A DNA stretch of 64,000 nt from assembly GCF_907164915.1 (NCBI RefSeq), contig NW_025919345.1, positions 1-64,000 on the forward strand, in the 5' to 3' direction. How positions within the stretch are numbered: position 1 is the stretch's first letter; every line of letters starts with the position of its first letter. The DNA comes from Impatiens glandulifera (lineage: Eukaryota; Streptophyta; Magnoliopsida; Ericales; Balsaminaceae). Shown one piece after another: positions 1 to 14,108 of the stretch. The notes beneath the pieces were generated by a model. The model was not told the DNA's origin. It saw nothing but the letters and a program-made list of their open reading frames with translations, and did no database searches. The translations under genes were made by a program, and so were the position numbers.

Positions 1-183
1 TATTACCGGTTTACCGGTTAAACCATTAGAAAAATAGGAAAACCGAAAACCGAACCGTTTAACCGGTAAAAAACCGATTAACTAGAACCGATAGAACCGG
101 TTAACCAATAAACCGTTAAAATGAAACCGGTTACTATCGGTTCGGTTGGGTTACCGGTTTTCCGGTTTTTTTGCATAGCCCTA
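1..183. mobile_element. Right end of a hAT-like non-autonomous element with ACCGGTT-rich subterminal repeats
   Basis: The segment is packed with degenerate copies of accggtt in both orientations and stops abruptly at ttgcatagccctA. Read on the other strand this is TAGGGCTATGCAA, the kind of terminus plant hAT elements use and close to the end of the element at 6176-8514. The left end lies outside the window, so target duplication and size cannot be checked. No coding sequence is visible. Confidence 0.5.
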
Positions 184-1029
184 CATATGTATATAATTAC
201 GGTTAAAAAAATAAATCATTCATATAATTAAGGTATTTTTTCCTAATTTATCTTAATTATTTTATCTTCCTAATATATATATATATATATCTTCTTGTTC
301 AATCCCAACAAATAAGAACCAAAGCCATATATATATATATAGATATACAAAAATGTATTTGATCAGAAATAGTTTAAATTATCATTATTATTGAATCATC
401 TATCTAACCTCCATCAAACAAAACCATTCTTATCAAAACCAGACCAATCTTAGTCAAGAAAAGTTTAGCATAAACACAAACAACAAGAAGATAATTATAA
501 AAAACAAGTAGATAATTTAAGGCAGAAAAAAGCTTCAAACAAAAGAGACTACCATTACAATAGCTATATCACAAAAGATAATTTTTTTTTTATATATAAA
601 AATGTCACTTATGTAAAACTATAGAACAATGGATACCTGAAAAATGTTTAAGAAAGAACATCCTCAACACAACATCTACGAATGCAACCCAACACAACAA
701 TTATGAATTCATCTTAAATCTAATCGTCAAACGCTAATAGTCAAAACTTATGTTATACAACAAATTAATCAAGATCTAGACCAAACAAAAAGGAGAGAAT
801 GAGATATTGATTCGGAGAGATTGAAAGAGATACTTGTATGTGATGCCTCTGAGATTGAGTTTATGATCCGAAATGAAGAGAGAAAGGGGAGATTGATTAT
901 GGAATTTGATCGACTTTGGAAAGGGATCAGCTTCAATAAGGGACGGTAGTAGAGAGAAGGTTTCGAAAGGGGGAAAGAAGAGAAGAAAGAAGTTGCTCTT
1001 GGGTTTGCTAATTAATTGAGAAATTGTGA
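184..1029. other. AT-rich intergenic DNA, no gene seen
   Basis: Low-complexity AT-rich sequence with short TA runs near 280 and 330. The part from about 784 to 1010 is purine-rich (gagagaaa, gaaagggg) and less AT-rich, but no frame there looks coding. Confidence 0.5.
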
Positions 1030-1300
1030 TCGGTATAATAACTAATTGGTACTATGACTTCATTAATACCGAATAGTATTAAAACCAATCGATACTATGA
1101 CTTAATAAACGCGGACAAAATTGTCGCCCATTTTTCTAGAGATATTTTGGGCTATACCAATTGGTATTATAACCAAATGGTATTTTTAATGGTCTTTTAC
1201 CGATTAAATGTAACACCAATCGATATTATTAGAATAATACCGATTGATTATAATACCAATCGTTATTATTCTAATATTACAGATTGATGTTGCAACCAAT
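1030..1300. repeat. Degenerate repeats of a taccaatcgatat-like motif
   Basis: About ten imperfect copies, in both orientations, of short motifs such as ataccaattggtattat and accaatcgatactat. This clustering resembles subterminal repeats of a class II transposon, but no terminus or target duplication was found. A 77-codon open frame across it is a by-product of the repeats. Confidence 0.4.
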
Positions 1301-2880
1301 CGATGGAGATGATCGTCATTTACATTTTCTTTACTAGTGTTACGACTTATGAAATTAGGAAAGAAAATATTTTATGTGTTCAAACGTATTTTAGAGATTT
1401 TATTCTTAGTTTTGTGCTTGGTTACACGTAAGAAAGGGCTACCACACAATGTTTCACTTGTCTGTCACATTACAGTTTTTATTTTAAATTTTTTGTGATT
1501 TAAAATAATATTATTCTACACCTTTGTAAGTACTAAAAATCTACACTCCAATTTATAATATTCAAATAATTATTTTGAATTATTTTTAAATAAATAAGAT
1601 CAAAGTAATTAAGTCTGTGGCTAAAAACTTATTTAAAACAATTAATAGAATTAATTAATGTGTTAATTAATCAGATTAATTAAGGATTAAGGCCAAAATA
1701 AAAAAAATAAAATTATTTGAGATAAATATTGTACACATAATGTCTCAAAATAATTTTAGAAAAATTAAAAGATAAAAATAAATTATTTTGATAAATTGTT
1801 GTATCCATTTCATCTAAAGAATTTTTTTTATTTAAATTTAAAAATATATATAAAATAAAAAATTGGTAAAATATTTTCCATATTTATTTTAATATTTTGT
1901 GTATATATAAAAAGATCAAATTTAAAGCCAAAATGGTGAAAGAAAAATCAATTTCAAACAAACCCTTAAGGTTTTAAAACAAAAATAAATTTCTAATCCG
2001 GTGTAGCCGAAACCGGGAGAAGAAGCTACAGCCGCAACCGCGCGCGTTGGATCAGTACTGGATTCTCATTGAATGCTCTAGGTGCTTCCATCCAGCCCGT
2101 CGCAGCTGAAGATGCGTGCATTCGCGATAAACATGATGAGGAGACAATCGTTAGCTAGATCGCTAACGGACCGTCCAAATATCAACGACGTTAAGAAGGA
2201 ACACCAAAACACGCCTAAAACAATGTTGTTTTTGCCTCCGGTCGTCTTCATCATCGCGACACAACGAAGATAAGAATGAACAGTCGTGTTAATTTTAGAT
2301 TTTTGGAACTCCCTCGTTGGTCTATAAAACACGCATTGTTGTTTATGGTGTTTTATGGTTGTGAATTTATCCTTATATAGTTTATAAACTATTTGGATAT
2401 GATAGAACCGATCAATCGATCTAAATAACAAAAACACAAATTTGAATTTGAAAAAAACGGGTTTGTTATTCTTGGGTTAATTCGATCGAATCATAGATCT
2501 GAAAGCTTTCCAACATTATTTTAATGATGTTGGGCAACTATTTGGATCATGTTTGACCATCCCGATCATGTTTGATCAAAATAAAATTTTCCAAAATAAA
2601 TGAAAATTTTGAGTTCTTGATTTGTTCAAAACGAACCGTCAGTGTTCTTATTTAAGTATCAATCAAGTATATCTAGTATAAGGAATATATTGTATAGCTC
2701 CTTGCACTTCAAGATAGCCTTAAAATCAAAAACCCGATTTTTGATCATAACTGTTTTGAACAAATAAATTATCATCCAAGACGATCCATACCTTGAGATG
2801 ATGATCAACATGTTCATGGGAGATTTGTGAAGCTACCCAAACTCTTAGATCAAAGAATTAGAACTAAAAAAATAATTTAA
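1301..2880. other. Intergenic, possibly the remnant of an LTR-element non-coding region
   Basis: 1301-1980 is AT-rich with nothing recognisable. 1980-2450 is clearly richer in GC and is open for 119 codons on the minus strand and 63 on the plus strand. Neither translation resembles a family I know. 2450-2880 is unremarkable. The accg-rich repeats that follow suggest the whole block may be the untranslated part of an old retroelement; this is inference. Confidence 0.3.
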
Positions 2881-3320
2881 AAAATCTACAATTCTTGAGG
2901 ACAGAGGCTTGTTAGCCTAGGACCGAGAGATCTGACCGAGGATCCTTGGTCCGGACCAAAACCAATGATCGATAAAAATAAGCTAGGACCAATGTTCTTT
3001 AGTTAGGACCTAGACTTAGGATCGATGTTCTTGAGCTAGGACCGAAAAATCTGACCGAAGATTCAGACCTAGGTTCGAGAGGTCTGACTTGGGACCGTGA
3101 CTTCTAGGACTAACGACTGAGAAATCCAAACCTAGGACCAAGACTCCTAAGACCTAGGACCGAGTGGTCTAACCCTGAGACCGAGGATCCCAGACCCGGA
3201 ACTGAGACTCCCGAGACCAAAGACTGAGGAACTTAGCCTAAAGCTAGCCCCAGACCGAGAGGTTTATACACCTCGACCGAGAAACCTATCCCTAGGCTAG
3301 TCCAAGACCGATAGTATTAT
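2881..3320. repeat. Degenerate minisatellite-like stretch of ctaggaccgag units
   Basis: Some twenty loosely spaced copies of gaccgag, ctaggacc and gatctgacc follow each other with spacing of roughly 15-30 bases. The order is irregular, so it is a decayed short-period repeat rather than a clean array. No coding frame is supported. Confidence 0.55.
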
Positions 3321-3342
3321 TAACTTATATATATATATATAT

Positions 3343-3523
3343 GAGTAATGATACATACAGCACCCTTATACAGCACCTTCACACAGCACCTACCTCATTT
3401 GGAAAGAAAGAAAAAATATATCTTAAAAAAATAAAAAAAGAGAAAAATATTTTCTCTTTCTTTTTAAATGAGGTAGGTACTTTGCGAATGTACTGTATAA
3501 GGGTGTTGTATATATCATTACTC
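3343..3523. mobile_element. Palindromic MITE (MITE 1)
   Basis: The first and last roughly 80 bases are inverted copies. The left end gagtaatgata matches tatcattactc at the right end, then cacccttatacag pairs with ctgtataagggtg, and cctacctcattt pairs with aaatgaggtagg. The element is 181 bp, lies in a TA-rich stretch and has no coding capacity. The target duplication cannot be told from the flanking TA repeats, so the superfamily is open. Confidence 0.7.
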
Positions 3524-4362
3524 TCTATATATTCTAAGAAGTAGTTTAATTCTAATAAAGGATAAATAAACCCTGGGTAATGGTCCAGAACGTGGACGCT
3601 AGGTACACCCTATTTTAGGACAAACCATACTCCAGCGACAAAGATACATTCCTATTTGTTTCTTCAATCCTTATATGTTCCTAAACTTATATTAGGTACA
3701 AATTATATCAAAAAATTTATAATAAATGTTATTTAACCCCCAACAAATGTTATAATCGCTACTAATCAATACTTACAAAACTAAAAGTTAACCTACTTAA
3801 TAAATCATGACAAATTATTTTGATATTTCTTAAAAAAAGGTTAGTTGGATAAAGAGAGTTACAAAATTTAAAATGGAGACATTCCACATTTACATATTCA
3901 TTTCACTTACATATAAAAAAAAACCCTACTTATTACAAGAATTTCATTTAAATTTTATACCTTTTACAAATAATTAGATCTTAGAGATCCATCAAATTAT
4001 ACTCAATTAATCTATTCATGTACACAAAACTAAAATAAAATTTTTTTTCTTGATTAATCGGAATTATTAACAAATTTGAAATTGATGTTAAAATTATCCT
4101 AATTAGATCCTAATTTAATGTATGAGAAATTAAAATCTGAATGCAGCGAAACATACCTTAAATTGATGAATCATGAATTTTCTCTTTCTTAGACTTTGCA
4201 TGGATTGAATGATTCTTTATTCTCCTTCCTTAAACTTTCCTTATATGGAATGATTTTTCCATTCGATGAATACGTTAATAGATTTCTCTCTCTGTTGATG
4301 GGGAGACAAAGGAGAATTGGTCGTACATCAAATGGAGACAATTACCGTTACATATAACCAAC
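3524..4362. other. AT-rich intergenic DNA
   Basis: No supported gene. From about 4140 the sequence (atgcagcgaaacatacc) has the look of the terminal part of plant copia-type LTRs read on the minus strand. This is a recollection of style, not a match. Confidence 0.3.
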
Positions 4363-4535
4363 AATAAGTTAGTTATTATACTTAGGTCATTTCTAATTTA
4401 GCCTCTTCATGAAATTAGAAATGTCATTTAGGTATTCTCACTTTATATTAATGGAAAATACACCCATAAGCCATAAACTTAATTTCACATTAGATCACAT
4501 TATTTTGGCTTATATTAAATATGACATTTGCACAA
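4363..4535 (+). repeat. Direct repeat copy A (partner at 9929-10105)
   Basis: About 170 bp are repeated 5.57 kb downstream in the same orientation with scattered substitutions and small indels. They may be the remains of two LTRs of one old element. An 89-codon open frame starting at 4409 runs through this copy and is not preserved in the other, so it is not a gene. Confidence 0.65.
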
Positions 4536-6175
4536 TTATTTATTATACTAGTGACCCTAAACATTTCAACAATCTCTCACTGGGTCACGTATGTACAAAA
4601 ATAAATGTATCAACCATAATGCGCTTGAGGTTTTATGTCATCTCAATCATATGTTGTATAATCAATTTTATCAATTAATTATATCAATATAGGACCAAAG
4701 AGTTCGTCGTTGTATTTAAGAACAACTAGAACCAACAATGATCACATAAATAAATACAATTAATTGACAAATTATATCAGGAATGTGATGAATAAAAATT
4801 TCATGAAAGGTGATCTATTCATGTCAATTTTCAACTAGTCCTACTTGACTTTAGTGAGATCATACTTTAAGCATAATTATACAAAGTGTAATGAACTGAA
4901 TAATACTTAATTTCTGATCAGAATAAGAAACTTTATAAATATCTATAAAATAACTAAACCGAAAGACAACCAAACTATAAACTCCCACTGAAGTTAGAGA
5001 TCGTCGATCTCTATGATACTCATACGAGCAATATTCTCATGAAAGACATTAGGCGATAAACTCAATGTCAATGAGTTTATAACCACGGAGTTTGTACATA
5101 AATATTTTATAGAAATCTATCCACTTTGTATCATTTCTTTCATAACAAGAAACTTGATATCAATATTACTTAATTTGATTACTAATAACATGTCACAAAT
5201 TCCGCTACAATATTGGATGATGCCTTAAGTGTTTGTTCGACACTTCTTTAAGAAACGACAAAACCAGCTTGCGAAAAATATAACCCGAAGTAGATCAAAG
5301 TCAGAATACTCAATGATCTCAAGACTTTCTATATGTGAGCATTTAATTATTAGTTCTTTTCAAATATCTCATAACTCTTGGTTATTTAATGCCAAGCAAA
5401 ATTTGTGACAAACAAAATGTCACCCATATATAAAACCATAAATAGACGTGTACTCTCACTGAACTTGTGATACACAAATTATCAATTAAATTAATCTCAA
5501 AATCAAAAGAGATAATTGTTATTTTGTGAAATTTATGGTATCACTAACGAGACGCTTCTTTAAGTATATAGATGAATTTCTTTAATTTGAAAACTATATT
5601 AATTTGATCTCTCAACACAAATTTTTCTCATTGCAACAAATTGTTTTTTAATGTCTCTATTGAAAAATCCTTAATATTTATTTTGGTGAAGCTCCATATC
5701 AAAATATGCAACGAGTACCATAAATTGTCCTTAAAGAGAAATTCAATTAAACTAGATTGTCATAAAGACACTTGATTTTGAGGTTATTGAGTTTGTACTT
5801 AATGAATTTAATAATATTGTCTTGTTACTCTTGGTTTTTTAACATTATCATCAATATCAATAAAATCCTTATCAATGTCAAATACTTGAGATATAAATCA
5901 AATCTTCCACAATAGGAATTATTGATCTAAATCACTTTTAAAGACAAAATTATTTCTCCCTTCAAACTCAACATCTTCAAAATAAAATATTGTAGTCTCG
6001 TCTAAAAAAAATATATCTTTAACTTGACATAATACAAAAATTATAGCCCTTAATCACTTAGAATATTTAATAAACTAATCACTCACATTTATAAACTTAA
6101 GTAACAACTAAATTCAAATAATGATTTATCCCATCTCAAAATACTCAATACAACATTAATATCAAGTCTTTGGAC

Positions 6176-8514
6176 TAGGGATGCAAATGAGCCGAGCCGA
6201 GCTCGAGCTTGCTGAAGCTCGAGCTCGACTCGATTAAGTATTTATTAGCTCGACTCGAACTCGAGCTCGAACAAGCTTATAAATTTGAACTCGAGTTTGA
6301 CTCGACTATATTACCTACAAGCTCGGCTCGATTCGAAAGCTTGAACAAAAATTTAATTTTCAAGCTCAAACTCGAGCTTGAACTCAATTCGAGCTCGAAC
6401 CAAATTTATTTATAAAATTAAAATATCAAACTTTCATACATATTAATAAATTAAAACATGATATTTCAAAATTAAAATATGAAACAATCATAACTATTCA
6501 AAATTCTAAAACATAATAATTCAAAATATTATTAAATCACCATTACTAATCAAAATTCTAAAACATAAAATTCAAAAATTAAAGTACAAAACTATAAAAA
6601 TTGTTTGAACATTCAATATATTAATTTTTTAACTCATGTTCTTCAACTACCTGCATTCAATAATATGAAATGTTTAATCTTAAAAATAATTAATATAAAA
6701 AATAAATTTTAAAACAAATAACTAAAATTTAATTACTTTAAGAGGTAGATAACAGCAACAATTGATATGTCTTCTCTTTCCGAAAAAGTGAAAAATTAAT
6801 TAAATAGATGATAAAATTCAATATATAACTTAAGAACTATTAGATATTATTATATATATTTAAATTATTTGGGTGCAAGTATAATAAGATTCAAATATTA
6901 TAATAAGATTCAAATATTATAAGAAGAATATAACTTATAACAACAATTTATTATTATTTTTATATATATTATAATATATAATATTAATCTTATAAATTAT
7001 TTTTTTTCTCTAAAAATATTATATATAATATATATATTTTTTTTCCTCTCAATATTATATATAATATATATATCTTTAAATATTACTGTATATATATTAA
7101 ACTTTTATTATATAAAATATATTAACATTTTTTATTTCTTTCAATATTATATATAGAGGAGTGATAGAGAGGGAGAATTTGGTGAGGGAATAACCTTCAT
7201 TAGTTTGGTTGGAAAATATAAAAGTGAGAAGAAAAAGAGAAAAAAGAGAAATTATTTAATTTTTTCAAATAAGATTATGCCAAGTCATTTCCTCACCAAA
7301 TTCCCTCACTTAATCATTTCTCTTATATATAATAAACATTTTTTATATATAATATATTAACTATTTTTATCCGTAAATAATTATATATTATAATATACTA
7401 ATTATTATATCCATAATATTTATTTTTATTATAGATAATATATTAACTTTTTTTTTTATCTCTTTTCAATATAACTTTTTATTATATATACTTTTATTAT
7501 AAATAAAATATTAACTATTTTTATTTCTTTTTATACTAAACTAATTATTATATCTTAATATTAATTTTATTATATATAATATATTAAACCTTATTTATCT
7601 CTTTCAATATTATATATAATAAACTTTTATTATATATAATTTATTTTTAAAAAATATTTACGTCTTTTTTTTAAAACAATCTTTTTTATAACCAATAAGT
7701 GTTATTCTATATATTCATCCAACTGAGTTCACCAATAAAATAGTTTTTTCTTTTCTTTGTTGCTGGATTTCTTTAAGGTAAAAAAAAAAAATAAAAGTTA
7801 AATCAAAAATAAAAACAATAGTAATCATAAAAGTGAAAATAAATTTAATTACTTGTAAGCCTCTTCTGATGAAATCCTCTTCTAAATGAAATCGTGAAGA
7901 CGAAAAAAAGAAGAAAATGAATAGATGAAGAGTGAAAAATATGTGAAGACTAAAGAATAAGAGATTAATAGCTAAAGAAATTGTGAAGAATGAATAAAGA
8001 AAAGATAAAGAGTGAAAGAACGGTGAAGAGTGAGCAAAGAGAAAAAAGAGTGAGCAAAGAGAAAAAAGAATGAACAAAGAGAAAATAATGAAGGAAGAAT
8101 GAAAGAAGAGTCAATTACAAAGAGAAAGTGAAGGAAGAATGAAAGAAGAGGCGATTAGATGAAGAAGATTATGTTAGATGAAAATGAAACAAGAGGCGAT
8201 GAAGAAATGAAGAGTCATAGATATGTTAAAAATTAGGGTTTTATTATAGATTGTGGGTCTTCATATGGGCTTTGAAGAGTAAGAGAGGGAAAAAATATAT
8301 TATTTGAGTTTTAATATTAAATTAAAAAATATATATATTATATACTTAGGCTCGAAAAAGCTCGACAAGGCATCGAGCAAAAATTATATGAACTCGAGCT
8401 CGACTCGAATTTTAAACGAGTCGGCTCGAGCTCGGTCAAAGTCAAGCTCAAGAAGAGCTTTGATCGAGCGGCTCAGGAGTGACTCACGAATAGCTTGACT
8501 CATTTGCAGCCCTA
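6176..8514. mobile_element. Non-autonomous hAT-type element with long GAGCTCGA-rich subterminal regions
   Basis: The termini are inverted: tagggatgcaaatgag at the left and ctcatttgcagccctA at the right. The flanks carry an 8-bp target duplication with one mismatch, ctttggac at 6168-6175 and ttttggac at 8515-8522, which is the hAT length. Both subterminal regions (6185-6410 and 8345-8500) are filled with gctcga, gagctcga and actcgagct units. The 2.34-kb interior is AT-rich, holds a nested MITE at 7156-7322 and encodes no transposase. Apparent open frames at 6209, 7715-8077 (minus) and 8304 are low-complexity products of these repeats. Confidence 0.8.
7156..7322. mobile_element. MITE 2, hairpin type, nested in the hAT element
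   Basis: The left arm begins gaggagtgatagagaggga, and the right arm read on the other strand begins gagaaatgattaagtgaggg. Both continue with aatttggtgagg. The element is about 167 bp and sits between tata sequences, so a TA or short AT target duplication is likely. It has no coding capacity. Confidence 0.6.
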
Positions 8515-8522
8515 TTTTGGAC

Positions 8523-10105
<1,583 letters not shown>

Positions 10106-10806
10106 AAATAATAATTTTAAATAAGAAAGAAATATCTAAAACATAATAAGGAGTAGTGTAAGAAGTCCATGAGGTGTTATGAATATAATAAGATATTTTA
10201 TATTTTATATTTTATTGTTATGATTTTTTTAAACTCAATTTATTAATATTGACTTGGTGTGATCGATTTGTATATGTATGATTTTTTATTTGGTCAAAAA
10301 TATAAGTTATATCCGGTAAAAATGGTTAAAACTACAATATGTATAGTTCATTATAATTTACATAGACTTTTTCATTAGTTTAGTCAAAACAAAGACTGCT
10401 TCTCTTTACTCAGTTTCATAGTTTAATTATATTTAAATGTTTATGGGAAATATAAGTTGAATTTAATGTTATCATATTTAAAATAGAAACTAATAAATTA
10501 TTTAGACAAAATAAAATAAATATTTTATTTATCTAGATATAAATTAAGAATGTAAGATGAATGAGTTTTTTTATAAATTAGGAAATTGAAAATGAATAGG
10601 TTTTTAACTTTGCTATTTTTTTTTTAAATACAAGTATAATCTATTAGTTATATAGAATAAAACAATAACAATTTAAAATTGCTAAAAATATTCAATAGAA
10701 AAATAAGGATATATATATATTGTGTTTTCATATTTGACTCAGTTTAAATTATTATTTATAATTTATTCTATCCATTAATTGAGTACTTATCCATAATACA
10801 TACTCT
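10106..10806. other. Upstream region of the alpha-galactosidase gene
   Basis: AT-rich with no gene. It should contain the promoter of the gene starting at 10894, but apart from the TATA box I cannot assign elements with confidence. Confidence 0.5.
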
Positions 10807-10814
10807 TATAAAAG
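10807..10814 (+). promoter_or_regulatory. TATA box of the alpha-galactosidase gene
   Basis: tataaaag lies 80 bases before the chosen start codon. With a typical 30-base spacing this gives a 5' leader of about 50 bases, rich in c and t (atctatcatctatcac). Confidence 0.65.
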
Positions 10815-10893
10815 CTTATTAGTGGTTATCATTATCTATCATCTATCACACTCACATTTTTTAACATTTATCACACTTCTACATTTCAAAATC

Positions 10894-13800
10894 ATGAAAT
10901 TGATATGGATATTGTTCTTCGTAATGTTTTCATTCATTACGATGTTTGTTGACGCTAGGATAAAAGTGTCTATTTCTGAACCGGAGTTTGATCACAAAAT
11001 GTGGCCTCATGCTAGAAGGAATCTCATCGATAACTCGATGTCACGCACTCCTCAAATGGGGTGAGTATTCATGCAATTATCTCATGATATATGTTTTATA
11101 TATAATTTATACTCATACTTTTTTCATTTGTTTGTCAGCTTTAATACATGGAATCGATTCTATTGCGACGTGAATGAGACACTTATCAAAGAAACGGGTA
11201 AATTAAACTTTTTTTTAGTAACTATAATAAAAATATGTTTATTTATTAAAAATGCAAAATTAAGTTTACACATACTAATATATTATTTATTACAAACATT
11301 TATTTATTTATTAAAAAAACTAAACTAAACATTTTGGTTAGAATTGATGGAAATAATTTTAGGTAGTATGATTTAAAAATGAATCAAAAACTTTTTTTTA
11401 TTCACTCATTATCTATACTTTTCCATTTAATCAATTACATCTTTTATACCAAATAAAAATAAAATCACTTTCAAACTTTTACTTTAATATTTTTTAAAAA
11501 TGATTATAATTTTAATGGTGCATGATTGTGACAAAATACATTAGTTTTAAATAACTTCATCGTTAAGATTTATTGTCCTAATCAATTTTATTTTCTTATT
11601 AGCCGATGCATTAGTGTCGTCGGGACTTTCAAAACTCGGTTATAAATATGTCAACATCGGTAAGTTTATCACATTTATATTATGCAAAGAAAAAGTTTCT
11701 TAATAACTTCTTGTTTACCTATGTTTTTTAGATGATTGTTGGGCTGAACAAAGAAGAGATCAAGAGGTGATATTAAAGCAATGTTAATGTTATAACTTTT
11801 TGTATTTTAATATATAATCTTATAATTACTATAATGTAATAATGTCATGCAGGGTTACTTGGTTCCTAAAGGTATAAAATTTCCTTCTGGAATGAAATCA
11901 TTGGCCGACTATGTACATAGTAAAGGATTGAAGTTGGGAATATACTCTAGTGCTGGGTATAGAATATTATCAAATAATTCTCATGATTATGATAAATTCC
12001 ATTTATATTAAATTCTAATTTTTTTATATTTTTTATATATATATTTTCAGAACTTTTACATGTAGCAAACAGATGCCTGGATCTCTTGGTTATGAAGAAA
12101 ATGATGCTTATTCATTTGCTCAATGGGTATGGATCAAATTAACATATAATCATATATATTGGTTTTAATTAATTTTAATTATTTCAAAAATAAAATTAAT
12201 TTGTTTTGTTCTTTTTATAGGGAATTGATTATGTAAAGTATGATAATTGTTATACTGATGGCACAACAGCAAGGGAGAGGTCAATAATTTTATTATTTAA
12301 CATTTTGAATTTTCTTTACAAAATTGGATATTGTAGATCATACATATTTTTTCATATTAACATATTTTATACAAATAATAATTTTACTAATTCTCATATA
12401 CTTTTAATTTGTGATGCATATTTATAGATATCCTATAATGTCTAGAGCTTTATTGGATTCAGGAAGATCAATATTTTTCTCATTATGTGAATGGTAAATT
12501 ATTTAACTTTATAAATTGTTTATAGTCATATTTACTCTTAATAAAATTTCTAATTATACAAATTGATATTAGGGGACAAGAAAATGTATCAACTTGGGGT
12601 CATCCTCTTGGAAACAGTTGGAGAACCACAAGTGATATTAGAGATTCTTTTGATAGGTAACATTTTATTTAATATTTAGTTACAATTTTTATCAAATAAT
12701 AATAAATAAAACATAAATATTGATAAATTGAATTATTTTGTTCTTTGGATAGTGTTATTGCTAATGCTGATTCAAATGATCAATGGGCTGCATATGCTGG
12801 ACCAGGAGGGTGGAATGGTAATTCACTAACCATTTTAATGTTTGATTTTTTACTTTTAAATTTTAATATTTCATTTTTTTTTAGATCCCGATATGTTAGA
12901 GGTTGGAAATGGAAATATGACAACGGCAGAATATAGATCCCATTATAGTATTTGGGCTATGGCAAAGGTAAAACAATAAATTATGTAAAATATTAACTTC
13001 CAAAATTATTTAAACAATAAATTAGAAATTTTCAATGAAATAATAGTTACTACATGTTTACAAAATTCAAAATTATTTATATAACAATAAATTAAATACT
13101 TATTACTTAATAGATTGTTTTGTGCATGTTTATAAGTTATTATGCAATACTAATTTAAATTCAAAGCAGGATATAATTTCTATGAAAAATATATTTATAA
13201 GTTGTTTTTTCTATACAAATGCTTATTTAATCAAAAATATTAATTTTGTTAAAACATTTTAGGTATGATGAAGAAATATTAATAAATACATTTTATTATT
13301 ATTATTTCAAAATATATAATTTATGGACAATTTTACAGGCTCCTCTTATCATCGGATGTGATATTCGATCAATGAGTAAAGATACAAAAACATTGTTGAG
13401 CAATACAGAAGTTATTGCAGTCAATCAAGGTAAAAAATACTTTAATTATCAATTCAACTTTAATTATAAAATATTATTTTAATTATTTAAACACAATACA
13501 ATATTTATGTTTCATTTAAATTAAATTCATTTATAGATAAATACAATTTATCTCGATTTTTATTTTATCTTAATCTAATAATATTATTTTTATTTATTAG
13601 ATAAACTTGGTGTACAAGGTAGAAAGATGGTACAAAATGGAGATTTAGAGGTAACATTCATATTAATTATATTTATTCTTTTGAGGACATATATATTTAG
13701 CTGTTAGGATGGTTGAAAAATCGTGTTAGTTTTCTAAATTTAAATTAGATAATATATATTTGTTTAGAAAAAGTTAAATTTAATTGTACATTTCCTTATA

Positions 13801-14108
13801 GGTTTGGGCTGGACCTTTAAGTGGCAAAAGATATGTTGTTGTCTTGTGGAATAGAGGATCGAAAAAGGATACAATTACTGCATACTGGTCTGATATTGGT
13901 GTTCGACCAAAAACTACAGTACAAGCACGAGATTTATGGGAGGTTAGAAATTGATTTTCTTGTGTTGATGTCATTTATTACCGATTTATACTCATATTTG
14001 TTATGACGTAAATTGCAGCACACGACAACAGTTTTGAAGGATTTTATAAAAGCTGAAGTAAATCCTCACGATGTAAAGATGTATATTCTCACGCCTAAGA
14101 AGAATTGA
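10894..14108 (+). CDS. Alpha-galactosidase, glycoside hydrolase family 27, 15 exons, 408 aa
   Basis: Exons: 10894-11060, 11139-11197, 11603-11659, 11732-11766, 11853-11956, 12051-12126, 12221-12279, 12428-12493, 12573-12656, 12753-12817, 12885-12967, 13339-13429, 13601-13650, 13802-13942, 14019-14108. Every intron is GT-AG and the phases join without a stop. The product removes terminal alpha-1,6-galactose from raffinose-type sugars or galactomannan, probably in the wall or vacuole, since residues 1-21 form a signal peptide. Landmarks: DDCW at 95-98, catalytic nucleophile Asp174 in KYDNC, acid/base Asp229 in TTSDI, GPGGWNDPDML, and Cys pairs typical of the family. I start at the Met at 10894 because it begins the signal peptide; an in-frame ATG at 10822 would lie before or at the likely transcription start. 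Oddities: GFNTWN replaces the usual GWNSWN, YSSAG replaces YSDAG, and the stretch between signal peptide and catalytic domain is unusual. It looks like an intact but divergent paralogue. Confidence 0.93.

Noticed and set aside
2078..2437. 119-codon minus-strand frame overlapping a 63-codon plus-strand frame
   Set aside because: Neither translation has motifs or a family resemblance, and no splice or promoter context supports them.
7715..8077. 120-codon minus-strand frame rich in Phe, Leu and Ser
   Set aside because: It arises from purine-rich low-complexity DNA (gaaagaagag repeats) inside a hAT element; the hydrophobic appearance is a by-product.
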